Assembly: GCA_002005505.1 (NCBI GenBank)
Contig: MVGU01000871.1
Coordinates: forward strand, 1 to 10,000
Length of the DNA stretch: 10,000 nt
Direction of reading: 5' to 3'
DNA from: Botryococcus braunii
Lineage: Eukaryota; Chlorophyta; Trebouxiophyceae
A program made the position numbers and the translations under genes. The notes beneath the pieces were generated by a model, which had not been told where the DNA came from, did no database searches, and saw only the letters and a list, made by a program, of their open reading frames with translations. The first letter of the stretch is position 1. Every line of letters begins with the position of its first letter. Of the stretch, positions 8,361-10,000 are shown one piece after another.

Positions 8361-8938
8361 CATACTCACTCTGTGCCAAATCTATAGCTACATGCGCAGC
8401 CAGATAACACATCAATCGATCGGCCGGCTGCAATGCCAAGTGGGAAGCAACCTGTTGAGATACCCAATTGGTTGCAACGTCAAATAGCTGATGGAAATTA
8501 TATGTAAAGGCATGCCAGGCTTTGCCGGCAACAACGACAGTAAACCAGTGAGGCTGAATCACTCTTAGATTCTAAGGTTTTACTGTACAGCACTGCATGG
8601 CTCTGACAAGGAGCGCATAAGCTTAAGGCTACCTTAAGGCTACCTTCAGTGAATATTTAGTTAGTAACTACTGATGAAGCATTCTGGGAGGGCTCATGGG
8701 CCCTTTCCCACGACTCACGGGGCAGTAAGCAGTTACACCCCAACCCCCTTGAACAAAACGGAAAGAAGCATGTACACACGGAAAATAGAATCGGAACGCC
8801 GCAAGAAAGGAACCAAGAAAAGAAGTTGGACCTGTGCCGCAGCACTTAGACCGGCGTAGGTCCACACCATGCCAAAAACCAAACAAACCCAGTAAGCAGC
8901 CAACCAACCCCAACCAAGCAATTTCGCCCCCGTGGCAT
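8361..8938. other. Presumed non-coding stretch
   Basis: No convincing exon was found. A perfect 11-bp tandem duplication CTTAAGGCTAC occurs at 8621-8631 and 8632-8642. Confidence 0.5.
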
Positions 8939-9060
8939 CAGTACTGCACTCTGCAGTACTGCAACCTCCGGAAATGCACCATGCGGTACTGCACCCTGCG
9001 GCACTGCACGCTGCGGCACTGCATCCTGCAGTACTGCAGCTTGCAGTACTCCATCCTGCC
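8939..9060. repeat. 15-bp minisatellite (GCAGTACTGCACCCT-like)
   Basis: About eight diverged units with a 15-base period, such as GCGGTACTGCACCCT (8983-8997), then variants with GCGGCACTGC and GCAGTACTGC up to 9060. As the period is a multiple of three, it keeps frames open on both strands and encodes pentapeptide-like repeats (plus: YCTLR, HCTLR, HCILQ, YCSLQ; minus: AVPQR, AVPQG, AVPHG). No splice or start context makes it a credible gene. Confidence 0.85.
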
Positions 9061-9672
9061 CTCTGATTGCAAGGTCCCAAGCCCCAGCGCTCCTTGCCAT
9101 CCACCAGCAAGGCTCTTCACGTGCAGCCACAGAAAGAGCAATGGGGCACCATGTTCAGAAACGCTGAAGAATTTTGTGAAGCTTGGCAATGGCTTCACAA
9201 AACCTTCCGAGCCAGGATCATGATGAACGCCAAATATCTTTTCTGCTGCTTCAAATATCTTTCTGATGCAGATTGCAGCGCCCCCACCCCCAAAACCCCC
9301 CTCCCCCATGGCCAGGGGTGGGAGAGGGGGCGCGCTCAAACACCACTGAAACAACTCTACGCTGTCGCCTTTGTCGTCTTTGCAAGCACGGGAATTCCCG
9401 AATCATTGACTCAGTACAAAGAGAGCTGAGGATTGTTCCCGGACAACATTGACAATTCCAATCGAGCGAAATATTGCCGCACTGGAGCCAGCGCAGTACC
9501 CACAGGGCACCAAGCTTTATTAGAGCAACCTTAGGTGGTACATTGTTGCAGTACAATAAGGATGTACAAGTCGGCAGGACTTCTCAGCCAGCCAAACTGT
9601 ACCAAACCATGCATAGCATACCCCTGGTAGGCACGCACACTCTGTTTTCCATAGTGAATAACCCAGCGCCCG
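9061..9672. other. Presumed non-coding stretch with one weak coding-like segment
   Basis: A plus frame open at 9067-9429 includes QWGTMFRNAEEFCEAWQWLH and KTFRARIMMNAKYLF (about 9139-9240), somewhat protein-like, but it then runs into the C/G-rich repeat. No family was recognised and flanking splice sites are unconvincing. Confidence 0.35.
9279..9335. repeat. C-tract / G-tract inverted region
   Basis: Runs of four to six C (9281-9307) are followed after a CATGGCCA centre by runs of three to five G (9315-9330). The two halves are imperfectly complementary and could fold as a GC-rich hairpin or as quadruplex and i-motif structures. Confidence 0.75.
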
Positions 9673-9694
9673 CCCCCCCCCCCCTTCCCCCCCC
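9673..9694. repeat. Poly-C run (C12-TT-C8)
   Basis: Twelve C, two T, eight C on the plus strand. This resembles the poly-G runs in intron 2 of the secreted-protein gene, on the other strand. Confidence 0.95.
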
Positions 9695-9837
9695 AAGAGC
9701 CAATTAATGTACAGGTCTTCCTCCCAGCGGCTACGGGGGTTCGGGCCACCTGAATGGGACACAAAATTGCCCGCAGAATCCACTGCGGAATTACTGCAGA
9801 ATTCACGGTGGAACTTAAACCTTCCAAGTGCTAAAGA

Positions 9838-9875
9838 GACAAAGCTAAAGCTATTTTAGCTACTTTAGCTTTGTC
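9838..9875. repeat. Hairpin with 13-bp perfect arms
   Basis: GACAAAGCTAAAG (9838-9850) is perfectly complementary to CTTTAGCTTTGTC (9863-9875), with a 12-base loop. Further AGCT/TAGC motifs lie inside the loop. There is no T-run after it and the region is eukaryotic, so it is not called a terminator. It could be a fragment of a small inverted-repeat element. Confidence 0.85.
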
Positions 9876-10000
9876 AACAGCGACGTAGCTTGGGGCTGTA
9901 CACAATGGCCTTTGCCTTCACAGAATGCCCAGCACTGCGATCAACAATACATTGTCATAAGGGAAAAATTGCGCTAAGGCAAATTTCCTCCAACGCCAGT
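9876..10000. other. Window end, nothing recognised
   Basis: No gene, repeat or motif of note is visible in the last 125 bases. Confidence 0.5.

Noticed and set aside
8733..9354. Overlapping minus-strand ORFs with Cys-Ser-Thr-Ala or Ala-Val-Pro repeats
   Set aside because: Openness comes from the 15-bp minisatellite and nearby low-complexity DNA; no start context, domain or splice support.

Overview
The window looks like nuclear DNA of a eukaryote. Coding segments are split by GT-AG introns of about 50 to 800 bases, intergenic spacers are long, and there are large dinucleotide microsatellites and homopolymer runs. No bacterial operon structure, ribosome-binding sites, tRNA or rRNA gene was seen. 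Moderate GC, mixed short and long introns and a degraded non-LTR retrotransposon tail would fit an alga or other protist, possibly green-lineage. That is inference; no lineage marker gene is present.

Bases 1-730 start with a 142-base all-purine tract. A minus-strand set of exon-like segments follows (212-535 and 671-730), interrupted by an in-frame stop and an 8-bp tandem duplication. Bases 1005-1387 hold a plus-strand, frameshifted 3' end of a non-LTR retrotransposon, recognised by its C-terminal arginine-rich block and CCHC motif. Bases 1886-4325 hold the best gene: a four-exon plus-strand gene for a secreted protein of about 298 residues with a clear signal peptide and tryptophan-rich core. 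I do not recognise its family. Its intron 2 carries two poly-G runs; its intron 3 carries a (CT)40 tract and a (CA)33 tract.

The broken minus-strand exons appear to be a diverged copy of the same family: they share a PGN motif, a Y-x-AK-VL segment, a Trp/Tyr-Tyr/[IV]GL segment and a phase-0 donor in an equivalent place. The window would then hold two divergently oriented family members, one intact and one decayed, with a retroelement remnant between them.

Bases 4326-7060 have no convincing gene but include a 36-bp perfect palindrome (6248-6283) and a 26-bp one (5445-5470). Bases 7061-7414 hold three short exon-like segments whose splice phases agree, probably the middle of an unrecognised gene. 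From 7415 to the end the DNA looks non-coding, with CACGTG-containing degenerate tandem repeats (8127-8215), CTGCAA repeats (8246-8360), a 15-bp minisatellite (8939-9060), C/G-rich tracts and a terminal hairpin (9838-9875).
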